From Streptoverticillium olivoreticuli subsp. olivoreticuli (GTDB lineage Bacteria; Actinomycetota; Actinomycetes; Streptomycetales; Streptomycetaceae), in the NCBI RefSeq assembly GCF_003391135.1, contig NZ_CP031455.1, positions 3,379,001 to 3,443,000 of the forward strand: a stretch of 64,000 nucleotides of DNA, in the 5' to 3' direction. Positions within the stretch are counted from its first letter, which is position 1; each line of letters starts with the position of its first letter. The position numbers and the translations under genes are program-made. Below are positions 8,057 through 16,497 of the stretch, piece by piece. The notes beneath the pieces were generated by a model that saw nothing but the letters and a program-made list of their open reading frames with translations, was not told the origin of the DNA and made no database searches.

Positions 8057-8596
8057 TCAAGAATCGACTGACTGAAGGCGCCAATGCTGCATGGGGTGCT
8101 GGATGCAGCGCTGGACCAGGGTGTGCGCACCGTCGCTATTAAGGGCATTAGGGTCGATAGTCAGGCACTGGTCAGCGTCCCGATCAAACCAAGTCGTAAA
8201 CCGCAGTTCGTACAGGTCCTTGGTGACATCGACCAGTATCACCCTCCATTTAGATTCATCGTCGCCATCGTCGACGCACCACCTCTGTGCGGTTCCGTAG
8301 ATGCAACTACCGCTATGTTTGGCACGTATGCGGAAAAGCGCCGAACCGCTAGGTATAAGCTCAAAGAGCTGGTTGTCCAAGCCATCTTCACAGGTGGACT
8401 GTATTACCTCGGCATATGACCGCATGCTGCCCTTTTCGACGGTGAGGCATTTTCCGCTGTATTCCACCTGCAACCGCACATATGACGGACTTTGAGAGGC
8501 GGATGCCGGAGCCGTGGCCGCGCTACAAATCAGCACGGCCGCGCTGGCTCCAATTGCTAGCGCGGATCGCAATGTTCGGGACGTCATAGGATCCAT
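8057..8596 (-). CDS. Secreted ricin-type lectin-like protein
   Basis: A 179-aa protein with a signal peptide (ALAIGASAAVLICSAATAPA then SA-S) and a divergent beta-trefoil fold: SGKCLTVEKGS with DNQLFELIP, HSGSCIYG with SKWRVIL, and DQCLTIDPNA with MQHWRLQ. The QxW motifs are degenerate (QLF, KWR, HWR), so sugar specificity probably differs from that of its neighbour at 7,467-8,024. Cysteines (C50-like KCL, TCED, SCIY, RWCVD, QCL, RCIQ) could form three disulphides. Start is ATG 8596 (GAGG 3-4 nt upstream) or ATG 8587 (12 nt), which is equally possible. The stop lies 32 bp before the next lectin gene. Confidence 0.85.
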   Translation of the reverse strand: MDPMTSRTLRSALAIGASAAVLICSAATAPASASQSPSYVRLQVEYSGKCLTVEKGSMRSYAEVIQSTCEDGLDNQLFELIPSGSALFRIRAKHSGSCIYGTAQRWCVDDGDDESKWRVILVDVTKDLYELRFTTWFDRDADQCLTIDPNALNSDGAHTLVQRCIQHPMQHWRLQSVDS

Positions 8597-8627
8597 TTTC
8601 CTCAGGAGAGATCAACAGAAAGTGGGG

Positions 8628-10205
8628 TCAGGGTGCAAGCGGGGGAGAAATATTCCAATGAGTCTTCGACTCATTGGGCCAATCGTCCTCATGTATGGGT
8701 TGTATACTGCCGTACCAATTCCTCAGCCAAGCCCTTCGATCGTTCACCATCTGGAAAGCTGTCCAGTTACCCGAAGGGCCCCTTCGGGCGCACCAAGTGG
8801 AGTTCCTGCGAAATTCCTGACTACCGTCGTCCGGAACGGCATATGCACCCCAATACGGCTCTGGCTTATCCACCAATGCCAGGTAGTGGCCGGGTTTGCG
8901 CACCGACTCGAAGGAGAAGCAGCCAGGCTCGTTAGCGAGCCCGGGTACGACGGTCCAGGTGGCGTCCTGACGGTCGGACAGCTTGCTCTTAGCGTTGACG
9001 GGGGTGAGGAAGACTCCTCCGTCATCCACACTGGACTGGCGGATGTACCAGCCCGCCAGCTTGGCTTCCTCGGCCGACTGTACGGACTGCCGCCGTGCCC
9101 GCTTCAGGTTGTCCTCCTTGAGGAACTCGGCGACGTCTTCGTCACTGCCAGCCAGCGCCTTCTTGGCCGCGGCCACCAGACCAGGGTTCACCCCGCCGTT
9201 CTCCGCCGTGCTTTGAATGCTCAGAGCGAGCTTGCGGTTGGCCTCGGCGAGCTTCTTGCGGCGAGCCTCGTCGTCACGCTTGTACGCCTGCTCGGCCCCG
9301 GTGTGGATGAACTGCTTCCAGTCCGCAGGGTCAGCACTGAACACCGCCTTCTGGCCCGCGGCATAGAGCTCGGTGTTCCGGAGGTCGTCGGGCGCGACGC
9401 GCAGCAGCTCGCGGATGAAGTTGTCGTCGCCGAGGTTGAGCATGGCCTCGGAGGGCGTGATGCGGAACAGCGCCGCGGCACTCGTGCGGGCGGCCCGCTC
9501 CTTGAGGCGCTCGGCCTCCTTGCGGTTCTTCTCCTCCAGCTCCTTGCGCTCGTTGGCCATGTCCCGCTGGTGGGCTTCACGGGCGCCGTTGACGATGAAC
9601 TCCCGCCAGGCCGGCGCGTCGCTGGCCAGCGCCTTGGCAGCCGCCGTCCGGACCTCCGGTCCGGCGGCGTCGTGCCTCATGATCGCGCGGATGAAGTTGT
9701 CGTCGCTGAGCGCCAGCAGGTCCGAGTTGCTCGGAATGCCAACTGCGAGCAGCGCCTGGGACTTGGCGAGTCTGGCCGCGCGCTCGACGTCGGCCTTGTC
9801 CTTCTCCCGCTGCTGGTCGAGCTTGTACGCCTGGTGGATGCCGGTCGTGATGAACCGCACGTGGTCCTCGGCCTTGGGGCTGGCCATCGCCTCCTCGGCG
9901 GCCGTGCGTACTGCTCCCAGCTCCTCGCCCGCGTCCCTGGCCTTCTGCCACAGCGCGTGGATGAAGTTGTAGTCGCTGAGCAGGAGTACGTCCGGCTTCG
10001 GGTCGAGCCGGACCACGGCCGCCGCTGCGACACGCTGCTCGTCGTTGGTCCCGATGCTGCCTGCGTCGGCCACCGCGCTCGACGGCGCGGCGACGGCGGT
10101 GCCCGGTGCGACGACGCCGGTGACGGCGGCCAGCGCGGTGGTCGCGACGATCCCGTGCGTGACGATTTGGCGCACGCCAGCCGAAGTGAAGCGTCTTTTG
10201 CGCAT
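8628..10205 (-). CDS. Secreted ALF-repeat protein with C-terminal AbfB-like sugar-binding domain
   Basis: A 525-aa protein. Signal peptide residues 1-40 (IVATTALAAVTGVVAPGTAV then AA). Four ALF-type repeats follow, with a recurring DDNFI(R/H) motif (LSDYNFIHALW, LSDDNFIRAIM, LGDDNFIRELL) and FI(V/T/H)(N/T)G(A/I)xxA(Y/H)(K/Q) ends, so the repeats are of one subfamily. From about residue 380 the protein changes to an AbfB-like beta-trefoil (WYIRQSSVDDGGVFLTP, ATWTVVPGLANEPGCFSFES, PGHYLALVD), a domain that binds arabinose-containing polymers in other proteins. Start is ATG 10205, with AGAGGGG about 12 nt upstream. It is the first gene of the secreted operon; the IS1380 element ends only 59 bp upstream, so its native promoter is displaced. 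Confidence 0.88.
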   Translation of the reverse strand: MRKRRFTSAGVRQIVTHGIVATTALAAVTGVVAPGTAVAAPSSAVADAGSIGTNDEQRVAAAAVVRLDPKPDVLLLSDYNFIHALWQKARDAGEELGAVRTAAEEAMASPKAEDHVRFITTGIHQAYKLDQQREKDKADVERAARLAKSQALLAVGIPSNSDLLALSDDNFIRAIMRHDAAGPEVRTAAAKALASDAPAWREFIVNGAREAHQRDMANERKELEEKNRKEAERLKERAARTSAAALFRITPSEAMLNLGDDNFIRELLRVAPDDLRNTELYAAGQKAVFSADPADWKQFIHTGAEQAYKRDDEARRKKLAEANRKLALSIQSTAENGGVNPGLVAAAKKALAGSDEDVAEFLKEDNLKRARRQSVQSAEEAKLAGWYIRQSSVDDGGVFLTPVNAKSKLSDRQDATWTVVPGLANEPGCFSFESVRKPGHYLALVDKPEPYWGAYAVPDDGSQEFRRNSTWCARRGPSGNWTAFQMVNDRRAWLRNWYGSIQPIHEDDWPNESKTHWNISPPLAP

Positions 10206-10434
10206 ACTGATTTCAGTACCCCTCTGCCGCCGCATTCCGGCGACCCGATGTGTGCAGGGCTAAGCCCTGATCCACCGACGTGGTTTGGGGAGTGATCTTG
10301 TGACCGGTTTCGAGCCGGTTTGAGGTCGGTGGTTGGGCATGGGCAGGTTGTAGTCGCTGGTCTGCCCAGCTTTTCCACGGGTTCGGTTCCGGTTGGGCCC
10401 TGGCGGTGGGCGGGTCGGGTAGGGGCTGGTCGTG

Positions 10435-11826
10435 TCAGCCGGGTGGGCCGTGGACGGTGTCGAAGAGGTGTGTCCAGGCATGCTGCCAGGGCCAGTTGTG
10501 CGGCAGGTGCAGGGTGATGCGTCGTGCGGAGCGGGCGATCCGGGCCGGAACCTGGACCAGGTGGGTGCGGAGAGTGGCGGTGGTGGCCTTGGCGTGGAAG
10601 GCGGAGGCCAGTGCGCCGGCCGCCCGCAGCAGGTTGCAGGTCATCGCCCACAGGGTCAGCCAGGCGGAGTTGGCATGGAAGTGTCCCGAGGGCAGGTGGG
10701 CCAGGGCGGAGGCTTTGCTGTCGGCGATGACCTGTTCGACGACGGCGTGGTGGCGGTGTTCTTGCTCGGCCTGGAGGGTCCGGGCGGGATTGTCGGTGAA
10801 GAACGGGTGGTAGCGCCAGACGGGGAACAACTCGCCCTGCTCGCCCACGGTGGCGGGTTTGGCGAGGTCACGGACCCGGCGCACGATCAGCCGGGCCGTG
10901 ACCCGCGAGGCTTTCCTGCGGCTGACGAAGGCGGCGTAGACGGGTATCTCGGCGACTTCGGCGTCCGGGATGAGGTCGCCGGTCTCCGGGTCGGGCACTG
11001 CGGTCGGGTAGGTGATCTGCTGCCAGGCGGTGTCGGGGATGCTGTGGATGGCCCGTTTGATGGAGGGGTTCATGCCGGTGGTGACCGAGAAGTGGGCGCC
11101 GGCCCGGCGGCAGGCGGCGATGACACCGGCGTTGTAGAACTGCGAGTCCGCGCGCAGGATGCGCATGCCGGTGCAGCCGGCCTCGACGGCGGTGGCCAGG
11201 GCCTCGCTGACGAGTTTCGGGGCGCCGCGGGAGTCGGCGGCTTTGCCGCGGCGCATCCGCACGGTGGCGATCACCGGCCGGGAGGCGGGGGTGCAGATCG
11301 TGGCGAGCAGGGGGTGCAGGGTGCGGATGCCTTTGAACCGGCCGTACTCGGCACCCTGCTTGGCCCGGCCGTAGACGCGTTTGTGGGTGGAATCGACATC
11401 GATGAATGCCTTCTCGTCGGAGCCGGGCAGCAGCGGGGTGTGCGCGGCCAGTTCCGCGAGGAACCTGCGGTGGACAGCGTGGAGTTGGAGGGCATGGCCA
11501 TGGGTGAAGGAGCGGAGGAAGGTGCCCAGGGTGGACGGGGCACGGATCCCTCGGAACACGGTCGGCATCGCGCCGTGGCGCAGCGCGCCCAGGTCGTCGA
11601 TGCTGTCGGCCCCTGCGGCCATGCCGGCCACGATGCTGGTGACCTTGGCGTCCGCCGCCGCACCCGCGCCGTTCTTCGCCCCGGTCAGCCTCACCTTCTC
11701 CGTCACCAGCCGGGGCAGACCGCACCGCCCGGCCAGTCGCATCACCGGGACCAGCCCGGCATGCGCGATCAGATTCGGGTCATCGAACACGGCGGAGACC
11801 GCCGCTGGCGTGTGGGAAACTTGCAT
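10435..11826 (-). CDS. IS1380-family DDE transposase
   Basis: A 463-aa transposase, the usual length for the family. DDE-type acidic positions are visible in FIDVDSTHKRVYGRAKQG and RILRADSQFYNAG, with a later HHAVVEQVIADSKASALAHL block. Start ATG 11826 (MQVSHTP) has AAGG about 10 nt upstream; an in-frame ATG at 11880 would add 18 residues but reads through the leader inverted repeat. The frame is uninterrupted, so the element is likely competent for transposition. Confidence 0.93.
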   Translation of the reverse strand: MQVSHTPAAVSAVFDDPNLIAHAGLVPVMRLAGRCGLPRLVTEKVRLTGAKNGAGAAADAKVTSIVAGMAAGADSIDDLGALRHGAMPTVFRGIRAPSTLGTFLRSFTHGHALQLHAVHRRFLAELAAHTPLLPGSDEKAFIDVDSTHKRVYGRAKQGAEYGRFKGIRTLHPLLATICTPASRPVIATVRMRRGKAADSRGAPKLVSEALATAVEAGCTGMRILRADSQFYNAGVIAACRRAGAHFSVTTGMNPSIKRAIHSIPDTAWQQITYPTAVPDPETGDLIPDAEVAEIPVYAAFVSRRKASRVTARLIVRRVRDLAKPATVGEQGELFPVWRYHPFFTDNPARTLQAEQEHRHHAVVEQVIADSKASALAHLPSGHFHANSAWLTLWAMTCNLLRAAGALASAFHAKATTATLRTHLVQVPARIARSARRITLHLPHNWPWQHAWTHLFDTVHGPPG

Positions 11827-11831
11827 CTCGG

Positions 11832-11899
11832 AAGTGCCTTGCTGATTATGCGTGCTGGAAGCCTGAAGAACTCCCATCATTGCAGGTCACAAGGCACTT
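11832..11899 (-). promoter_or_regulatory. Leader inverted repeat overlapping the transposase ribosome site
   Basis: AAGTGCCTTG (11832-11841) and CAAGGCACTT (11890-11899) are a perfect 10-bp inverted repeat flanking 48 nt. In the transposase transcript the 3' arm contains the AAGG that precedes the ATG by about 10 nt, so pairing would hide the ribosome site. A structure that blocks translation from outside transcripts is known for other insertion sequences; for this element it is inference. Confidence 0.45.
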
Positions 11900-11953
11900 T
11901 CTTGTTTTCCAAGACGTTATCCACAAGGCGTCCGGCGGTGGATCAAGGCTAAG

Positions 11954-12869
11954 GCGGTGGAGTCCGCCAAACCGCCCTGATCAGGGAGCTGCCACGCTCG
12001 GTACGCCGCTCCTTTTAGGCAGAGCGCCGCCGCAACGCCCCGCTCCCGTGAATGCCTCCAGCACCGCACCGATTGCGACACCGCCGAAGCTCGCTTGCGA
12101 TGGCCTCGGCCCGCCTCGCCGCAAGCCGCAGCCGTCGCGCTTATCGCACGCCCCTACCGACGACGTAGGCGTTCAGTGCCTCTCAGCCCATAGCCGAGAA
12201 TGAACGAAGGAGCTGCACAGCCGCTCTAATTGGCGACAGCATCCGCTTTCGAAGGGATGCCGTTCTTCTACTCGCCGAGCATCCCGACAGCCGAGGCCCA
12301 TGGCTCGGCGAACCCCAACACGACGGCATCAACGGCTGTCGCTACGGCCAAATACACAGACTTGCGGTTCACAATTCTCCCCAGCTTTGTGAACGAACAC
12401 CCCGGGGCATGCATGGCATGGCGGAGTGCCATCACTCCGCCAACCCCCTCCCGCATGCCGACCAGCCAGGCCGGTCTCCAAGACCGTATCCGGCATATGC
12501 CGCACGCCGCAATGGGCTTCTTCTTGCCACCCGTCCCTGGCATTCCAAGCTGCATTCCTTGACGGCAGCCTCAGGGCGCCTGATCACCGCCAGTTGATTC
12601 ATCCACACGAAAAGCGAAGGTCAACGTACTGCAAAACAACGCGAGTTGATAAGTCTTCGAGGCTCGCCACCGTCGACTACACGCGTCGGCGTCCAGGGCC
12701 GCCAGAGCGCCCACCCGGCCAGCAGCGCCGGTCTGCCCACTTGGCCGATTCATTACTACCTGGACCGTGCCCTATGTGGCGATCGGCCACTGCCGCCACG
12801 TAGGAAACGGACCGCCCGGGTCGGCCGTGGCGCATGGGGGGACGTCACGGACGACACCGGGCAGGCCGG
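11954..12869. other. Non-coding stretch between the IS element and the heme locus
   Basis: About 0.9 kb without a supported gene. GC content is lower than in the flanks and codon-position bias is weak in all frames. A minus-strand frame at 12268-12555 (95 codons) contains a hydrophobic C-terminal half (YLAVATAVDAVVLGFAEPW) but has no ribosome site and no recognised family. It may be decayed DNA formerly upstream of the ALF operon. Confidence 0.5.
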
Positions 12870-14258
12870 TCATTCGCCTGAAACGGAATCAGATGCCCCC
12901 GTTGCGGGCGTCGCCCGACGCCGCTGGATCACCAGGAAAACCGCACCCGCCACCACCAGCGCACCCACCCCCGCAACCACAACCGGAAGCACCGGGAAGG
13001 AGTCGGACGAGGAGGAGGCCTCAGCCGATTCGGGCGCAGGTGCAGGCACCGCGGAAGCAGAAGGCGATGCCTTGCCCAGGTTCGGCAGCGGCGGGAGCTT
13101 CGCCGTCGCGGTCAGTGGGACGGCGAGCGAGACGGGGTCCATGTCCGCGCCCTCCTTGTACACCCCGCCGAACGCCTTCGCGCCCTCTGCCGTCAGTTTC
13201 GCCGGGGCCTCGGTGACGGCGGCGAGGCCGTTCTTCTCGGTCAGGGCGGACGCGTCGAAGGTGACAAGCGGAAGGGCCTTGCCCTCGCCGCTGCCGCCTG
13301 CGACGTCCGCCGACAGCGTGCCCTTGCCGTCCTTCACGGCCGCCTTGACCGCGCCGAGGGTGAGGTCGAGGTGCTTGCCGGTGAAGCGGAGGGTGCCGTC
13401 GAAGGAAGCGTCGAGTGCCTTCTTCTCCGCGTCGTACGCGCCCTTGCCGCGCGGGAAGCGGAACAGCGCGCCGCCGTCCTGGGCGCCGTCGCCCACCTTC
13501 CAGGAGCCCTGGGCGATGGGGCCGGAGACGTACTCGCGGAACGTGCGGCGCACCCCCCAGTCGACGGCGGCTTCCTTGAACTCGCCCTTGGGAAGGTCCG
13601 GTTCATTCGCCTTCTCGGACGGTGCGGTCCCGACGTCGGCGGACAGGCTCACGGGGTCGAGCGCCGTACCCGCCTTGTAGTAACCGCCGAACGCCTTCTC
13701 GCCATCAGAGGTGAGTGTGGCGGGAACGTTCGTCAGCGTGACGGCAGCGGCATCGTCGCCGCGCAGGTTCACGCCCGAGAGGTCGAGCGAGGCAAAGGGC
13801 ACGTGGGAGGCCGTGGTGACCTCGCCCGTCCCCCTGGCCTTGCCGGTCATGTCGGCGTACAGCGTGCCTTTGCCGCCGGAGACACCGACGGCCGGGTGGC
13901 TGAGGGTGAGGTCGAGGTCGTACGAGCCGTCGGGCTTCTTGTGGCCGGTGAAGCGCACCCCGCCCTGGAAGGACGCGTCGAACGCGCCGGCGTCGGAGTC
14001 GTACGAACCCTTGGCGGAGTGGAAGCGGAACTGGTTGTCACCCTCCGTCGCCGCCCCGCCCTGCAGCTCCCAACTGCCGTGCGCGGCCGGTCCGGTGACA
14101 TAGCTCTGGAAGGAGGATTTGATCCCCCAGTCCAGCCGGCCGCCGGATATCTCCCGGGCCTCCGCCGCGTGTGCGGTGGCCATCGGCGTCAGCGCCGCCA
14201 GCAGCGCCGTGAGGAGGCCGAGGGCCGGGAGGCGGGCGGGTCTGGACGGGAGCAGCAT
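12870..14258 (-). CDS. HtaA-domain heme-binding surface protein
   Basis: A 462-aa membrane-anchored protein: signal peptide (ALGLLTALLAALTPMATAHA), two HtaA domains at about residues 38-205 and 225-390, a Pro/Ser/Ala linker, one C-terminal membrane segment (LPVVVAGVGALVVAGAVFLV) and a basic tail. Each HtaA repeat starts DWG(I/V)(K/R) with (S/T)F(Q/R)(S/E)YV(T/S)GP, containing the family's conserved Tyr, and includes RFTG(H/K) with the heme-ligand His region. Homologues in Corynebacterium bind heme at the surface and pass it to HmuT. Start ATG 14258 has GAAAGGGG upstream. It is divergent from hmuTUV, sharing the iron box at 14,304-14,322. Confidence 0.92.
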   Translation of the reverse strand: MLLPSRPARLPALGLLTALLAALTPMATAHAAEAREISGGRLDWGIKSSFQSYVTGPAAHGSWELQGGAATEGDNQFRFHSAKGSYDSDAGAFDASFQGGVRFTGHKKPDGSYDLDLTLSHPAVGVSGGKGTLYADMTGKARGTGEVTTASHVPFASLDLSGVNLRGDDAAAVTLTNVPATLTSDGEKAFGGYYKAGTALDPVSLSADVGTAPSEKANEPDLPKGEFKEAAVDWGVRRTFREYVSGPIAQGSWKVGDGAQDGGALFRFPRGKGAYDAEKKALDASFDGTLRFTGKHLDLTLGAVKAAVKDGKGTLSADVAGGSGEGKALPLVTFDASALTEKNGLAAVTEAPAKLTAEGAKAFGGVYKEGADMDPVSLAVPLTATAKLPPLPNLGKASPSASAVPAPAPESAEASSSSDSFPVLPVVVAGVGALVVAGAVFLVIQRRRATPATGASDSVSGE

Positions 14259-14303
14259 GAGGGCCCCTTTCGGGCAGGTCAGCAGGCTTCACCACATAGC
14301 AAT

Positions 14304-14322
14304 TTAGGTAAGGCTAACCTAA
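14304..14322. promoter_or_regulatory. Iron box (DmdR/DtxR-type operator) shared by htaA-like gene and hmuTUV
   Basis: TTAGGTAAGGCTAACCTAA is a near-perfect match to the 19-bp DmdR1/DtxR consensus TTAGGTTAGGCTAACCTAA (18 of 19). It is centred between the two divergent starts, about 46 bp from one and 51 bp from the other, so iron-loaded regulator would repress both. Confidence 0.92.
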
Positions 14323-14372
14323 GCTATATCCCATCAGGTCGGAAACCCCCGGCCGGAGCGAAAGGCGGAACC

Positions 14373-15407
14373 GTGCTTCAACGGCAGTCGGCGGGCCCTC
14401 CGATACGTACCCGGCGTCGCATCGGCGCACTCGTCGCCCTGCTGACTTTCCTGGCCGCACTCACCGGCCTCACCGCCTGCTCCAAGAGCGAAAGCGGAAG
14501 CCCGTCGCAGAGCACAGCCGCAGCCGACCGCGTCGAACCGCTCAAGGGCGCGCCACGCCCTCAACTCCCCGTCACCGTACGGTCAGTCGACGGCCACGAC
14601 GTGACCGTACGCAGCGCGGACCGGATCGTCCCGCTCACCGGCGCCCTCTCCGAGATCGTCTTCACGCTCGGCCTCGGCGACCACGTCGTGGCGCGTGACA
14701 TCACCGCCACCTTCGACCAGGCGCAGAAGCTCCCCGTCGTCACCCGCGCCCACGACGTCTCCGCGGAGGGCGTCCTCTCGCTCAAGCCGACGCTCGTCCT
14801 CGCGGAGACCACCACCGGGCCCGCCACCGCCATCGACCAGATCCGGGACGCCGGCATCCCCCTCGTCGTGCTCGACCCGGCGAAGCGACTGGACGACGTC
14901 GGCCCGCGCATCGACAAGGTGGCCGCGGCCCTCGGCGTCCGCCCCGCCGGTGACGAGCTGCGACGGCGCACCGAGCAGCGCGTCGACGCCGCGAGGAAGA
15001 ACATTCCGCACGACGGCGGGAAGAAGCCGCGGGTCGCGTTCCTCTATCTGCGCGGCTCGGCGTCCGTCTATCTCCTCGGCGGCGCGGGCTCAGGCGCCGA
15101 CTCGCTCATCGAGGCGGCGGGCGGGGTGGACGCGGGCAAGGAGTCGGGCCTGAAGAGGGACTTCACTCCCCTCACCAGCGAGGCTCTGGCCAAGGCGGCC
15201 CCCGATGTCGTGCTCGTCATGAGCAAGGGCCTCGACTCGGTCGGCGGCGTGGACGGCCTCCTCAAGATCCCCGGGGTCGCCCAGACCCCCGCCGGGATGG
15301 ACCGCCGCGTCGCCTCGGTCGACGACGGCGTCCTGCTGAACTTCGGGCCCCGCACCGACACCGTGCTCGCCTCCCTGATCGAGCAGATCCACCCGAAGGG
15401 GGCCTGA
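14373..15407 (+). CDS. hmuT: Heme ABC transporter substrate-binding lipoprotein HmuT
   Basis: A 344-aa lipoprotein with lipobox LTAC around residue 35 and a periplasmic-binding fold of the helical-backbone type. The HmuT-like stretch LGLGDHVVARDITATF, followed by LPVVTRAHDVSAEGVLSL, and the later FLYLRGSASVYLLGGAGSGA and FTPLTSEALA are typical. It delivers heme to HmuUV. I chose GTG 14373 with AAGGCGGAA upstream; the frame is open far upstream only because it lies opposite the htaA-like gene. First gene of hmuTUV, with hmuU starting 1 nt after its stop. Confidence 0.93.
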   Translation: MLQRQSAGPPIRTRRRIGALVALLTFLAALTGLTACSKSESGSPSQSTAAADRVEPLKGAPRPQLPVTVRSVDGHDVTVRSADRIVPLTGALSEIVFTLGLGDHVVARDITATFDQAQKLPVVTRAHDVSAEGVLSLKPTLVLAETTTGPATAIDQIRDAGIPLVVLDPAKRLDDVGPRIDKVAAALGVRPAGDELRRRTEQRVDAARKNIPHDGGKKPRVAFLYLRGSASVYLLGGAGSGADSLIEAAGGVDAGKESGLKRDFTPLTSEALAKAAPDVVLVMSKGLDSVGGVDGLLKIPGVAQTPAGMDRRVASVDDGVLLNFGPRTDTVLASLIEQIHPKGA

Positions 15408-15408
15408 C

Positions 15409-16497
15409 GTGGCCCTCCTGGCCAAGCCGCCCGAACTCTCCGCCACCGACGGGGACACCCCACCCCGGCGCCGCCGTACGGGCCCGCTCCTCGCCCTCGG
15501 CATGACCGCGGCCCTCCTCGCCCTCTGCCTCCTCTCGGCGGGCCTCGGCGCGTACGACATCCCCGTCGGCGACGTACTCGGCTCGCTGCTCCACCGCACG
15601 GGCCTCGGCGGTCACGCGCTGGACCGGGTCGGCGAGAGCGTGCTGTGGAACGTCCGGCTGCCGCGCGTGGCCCTCGCACTGCTCGTCGGCGCGTCGCTGG
15701 GGTGCGCGGGCGCGCTGATGCAGGGCGTGTTCGGCAACCCGCTCGCCGAGCCCGGCGTCATCGGCATCTCCGCGGGCGCGGCCGTCGGGGCGGTCGCCTC
15801 GATCGCGCTCGGGCTGACCTTCCTCGGCAACTGGACGGTGGCGGTGTGCGCGTTCGTGGGCGGGCTGGCGACGGTCCTGCTGGTGTACGCGCTGTCGCGG
15901 TCCGGCGGCCGTACGGAGGTGGTGACCCTCATCCTCACCGGCATCGCGGTGAACGCGTTCGCGGGCGCCCTCATCGGCCTGTGCGTCTTCCTCGCGGACA
16001 GCGCTCAGGTCACCCAGATCACCTTCTGGCAGCTCGGCTCGCTCGCCCAGGCGACGTGGCCGAAAGTGCTCGCCGTGCTGCCGTGCGCGGTGGCGGGGCT
16101 GGCCGTCGCGCCCTGGTTCGCCCGGAAGCTGGATCTCCTCGCCCTCGGCGAGCGCCCCGCGCGTCACCTCGGGGTGGACGTCGAGCGGCTGCGCCTCGTA
16201 CTGGTGCTGGTGGTGGCGCTGTTGACGGCGGCCGCGGTGGCCGTGGCCGGGATCGTCACCTTCGTGGGGCTGCTGGTGCCGCACCTGCTGCGCATGGCGG
16301 CGGGCCCTGGGCACCGCTTCCTCGTCCCGGGCAGCGCGCTGGGCGGCGCGCTCGTCCTGGTCGCCGCCGACCTCGCGGCCCGCACGGTTGCCCAGCCGGC
16401 GGAACTCCCGCTGGGCGTCCTGACGGCGTTGCTCGGGAGCCCGTTCTTCTTCTGGCTGCTGCGCAGGACGCGGCGCAGACAAGGGGGTTGGGCCTGA
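15409..16497 (+). CDS. hmuU: Heme ABC transporter permease HmuU (FecCD family)
   Basis: A 362-aa integral membrane protein with about ten hydrophobic segments and FecCD landmarks: NVRLPRVALALLVGASLGCA, GNPLAEPGVIGISAGAA, and the VTFVGLLVPHLLRMAAG loop that contacts the ATPase. GTG start at 15409, immediately after the hmuT TGA; its own TGA overlaps the hmuV ATG by one base, so the three genes are translationally coupled. Forms the membrane channel for heme. Confidence 0.95.
   Translation: MALLAKPPELSATDGDTPPRRRRTGPLLALGMTAALLALCLLSAGLGAYDIPVGDVLGSLLHRTGLGGHALDRVGESVLWNVRLPRVALALLVGASLGCAGALMQGVFGNPLAEPGVIGISAGAAVGAVASIALGLTFLGNWTVAVCAFVGGLATVLLVYALSRSGGRTEVVTLILTGIAVNAFAGALIGLCVFLADSAQVTQITFWQLGSLAQATWPKVLAVLPCAVAGLAVAPWFARKLDLLALGERPARHLGVDVERLRLVLVLVVALLTAAAVAVAGIVTFVGLLVPHLLRMAAGPGHRFLVPGSALGGALVLVAADLAARTVAQPAELPLGVLTALLGSPFFFWLLRRTRRRQGGWA

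Larger units (their letters stand above)
10265..11948 (-). mobile_element. IS1380-family insertion sequence, complete, with target-site duplication
   Basis: A 1,684-bp element. The left end begins CCCTGATCCACCGACG at 10265 and the right end, on the opposite strand, begins CCTTGATCCACCGCCG at 11948: 14 of 16 positions match. The flanks carry the same five bases, CTAAG, at 10260-10264 and 11949-11953, a target-site duplication showing the insertion is intact and reasonably recent. Size, terminal sequence and transposase agree with IS1380. One base of ambiguity exists at each edge because G can be assigned to the element or the duplication. It inserted directly upstream of the secreted ALF/lectin operon in the same orientation as that operon. 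Confidence 0.93.

Noticed and set aside
12268..12555. 95-codon minus-strand frame with a hydrophobic C-terminal half
   Set aside because: No ribosome site, no family, and weak codon bias; treated as non-coding.
13371..14372. Upstream extension of the hmuT frame
   Set aside because: It lies antisense to the htaA-like gene and across the iron box; the lipoprotein signal begins near 14,373.
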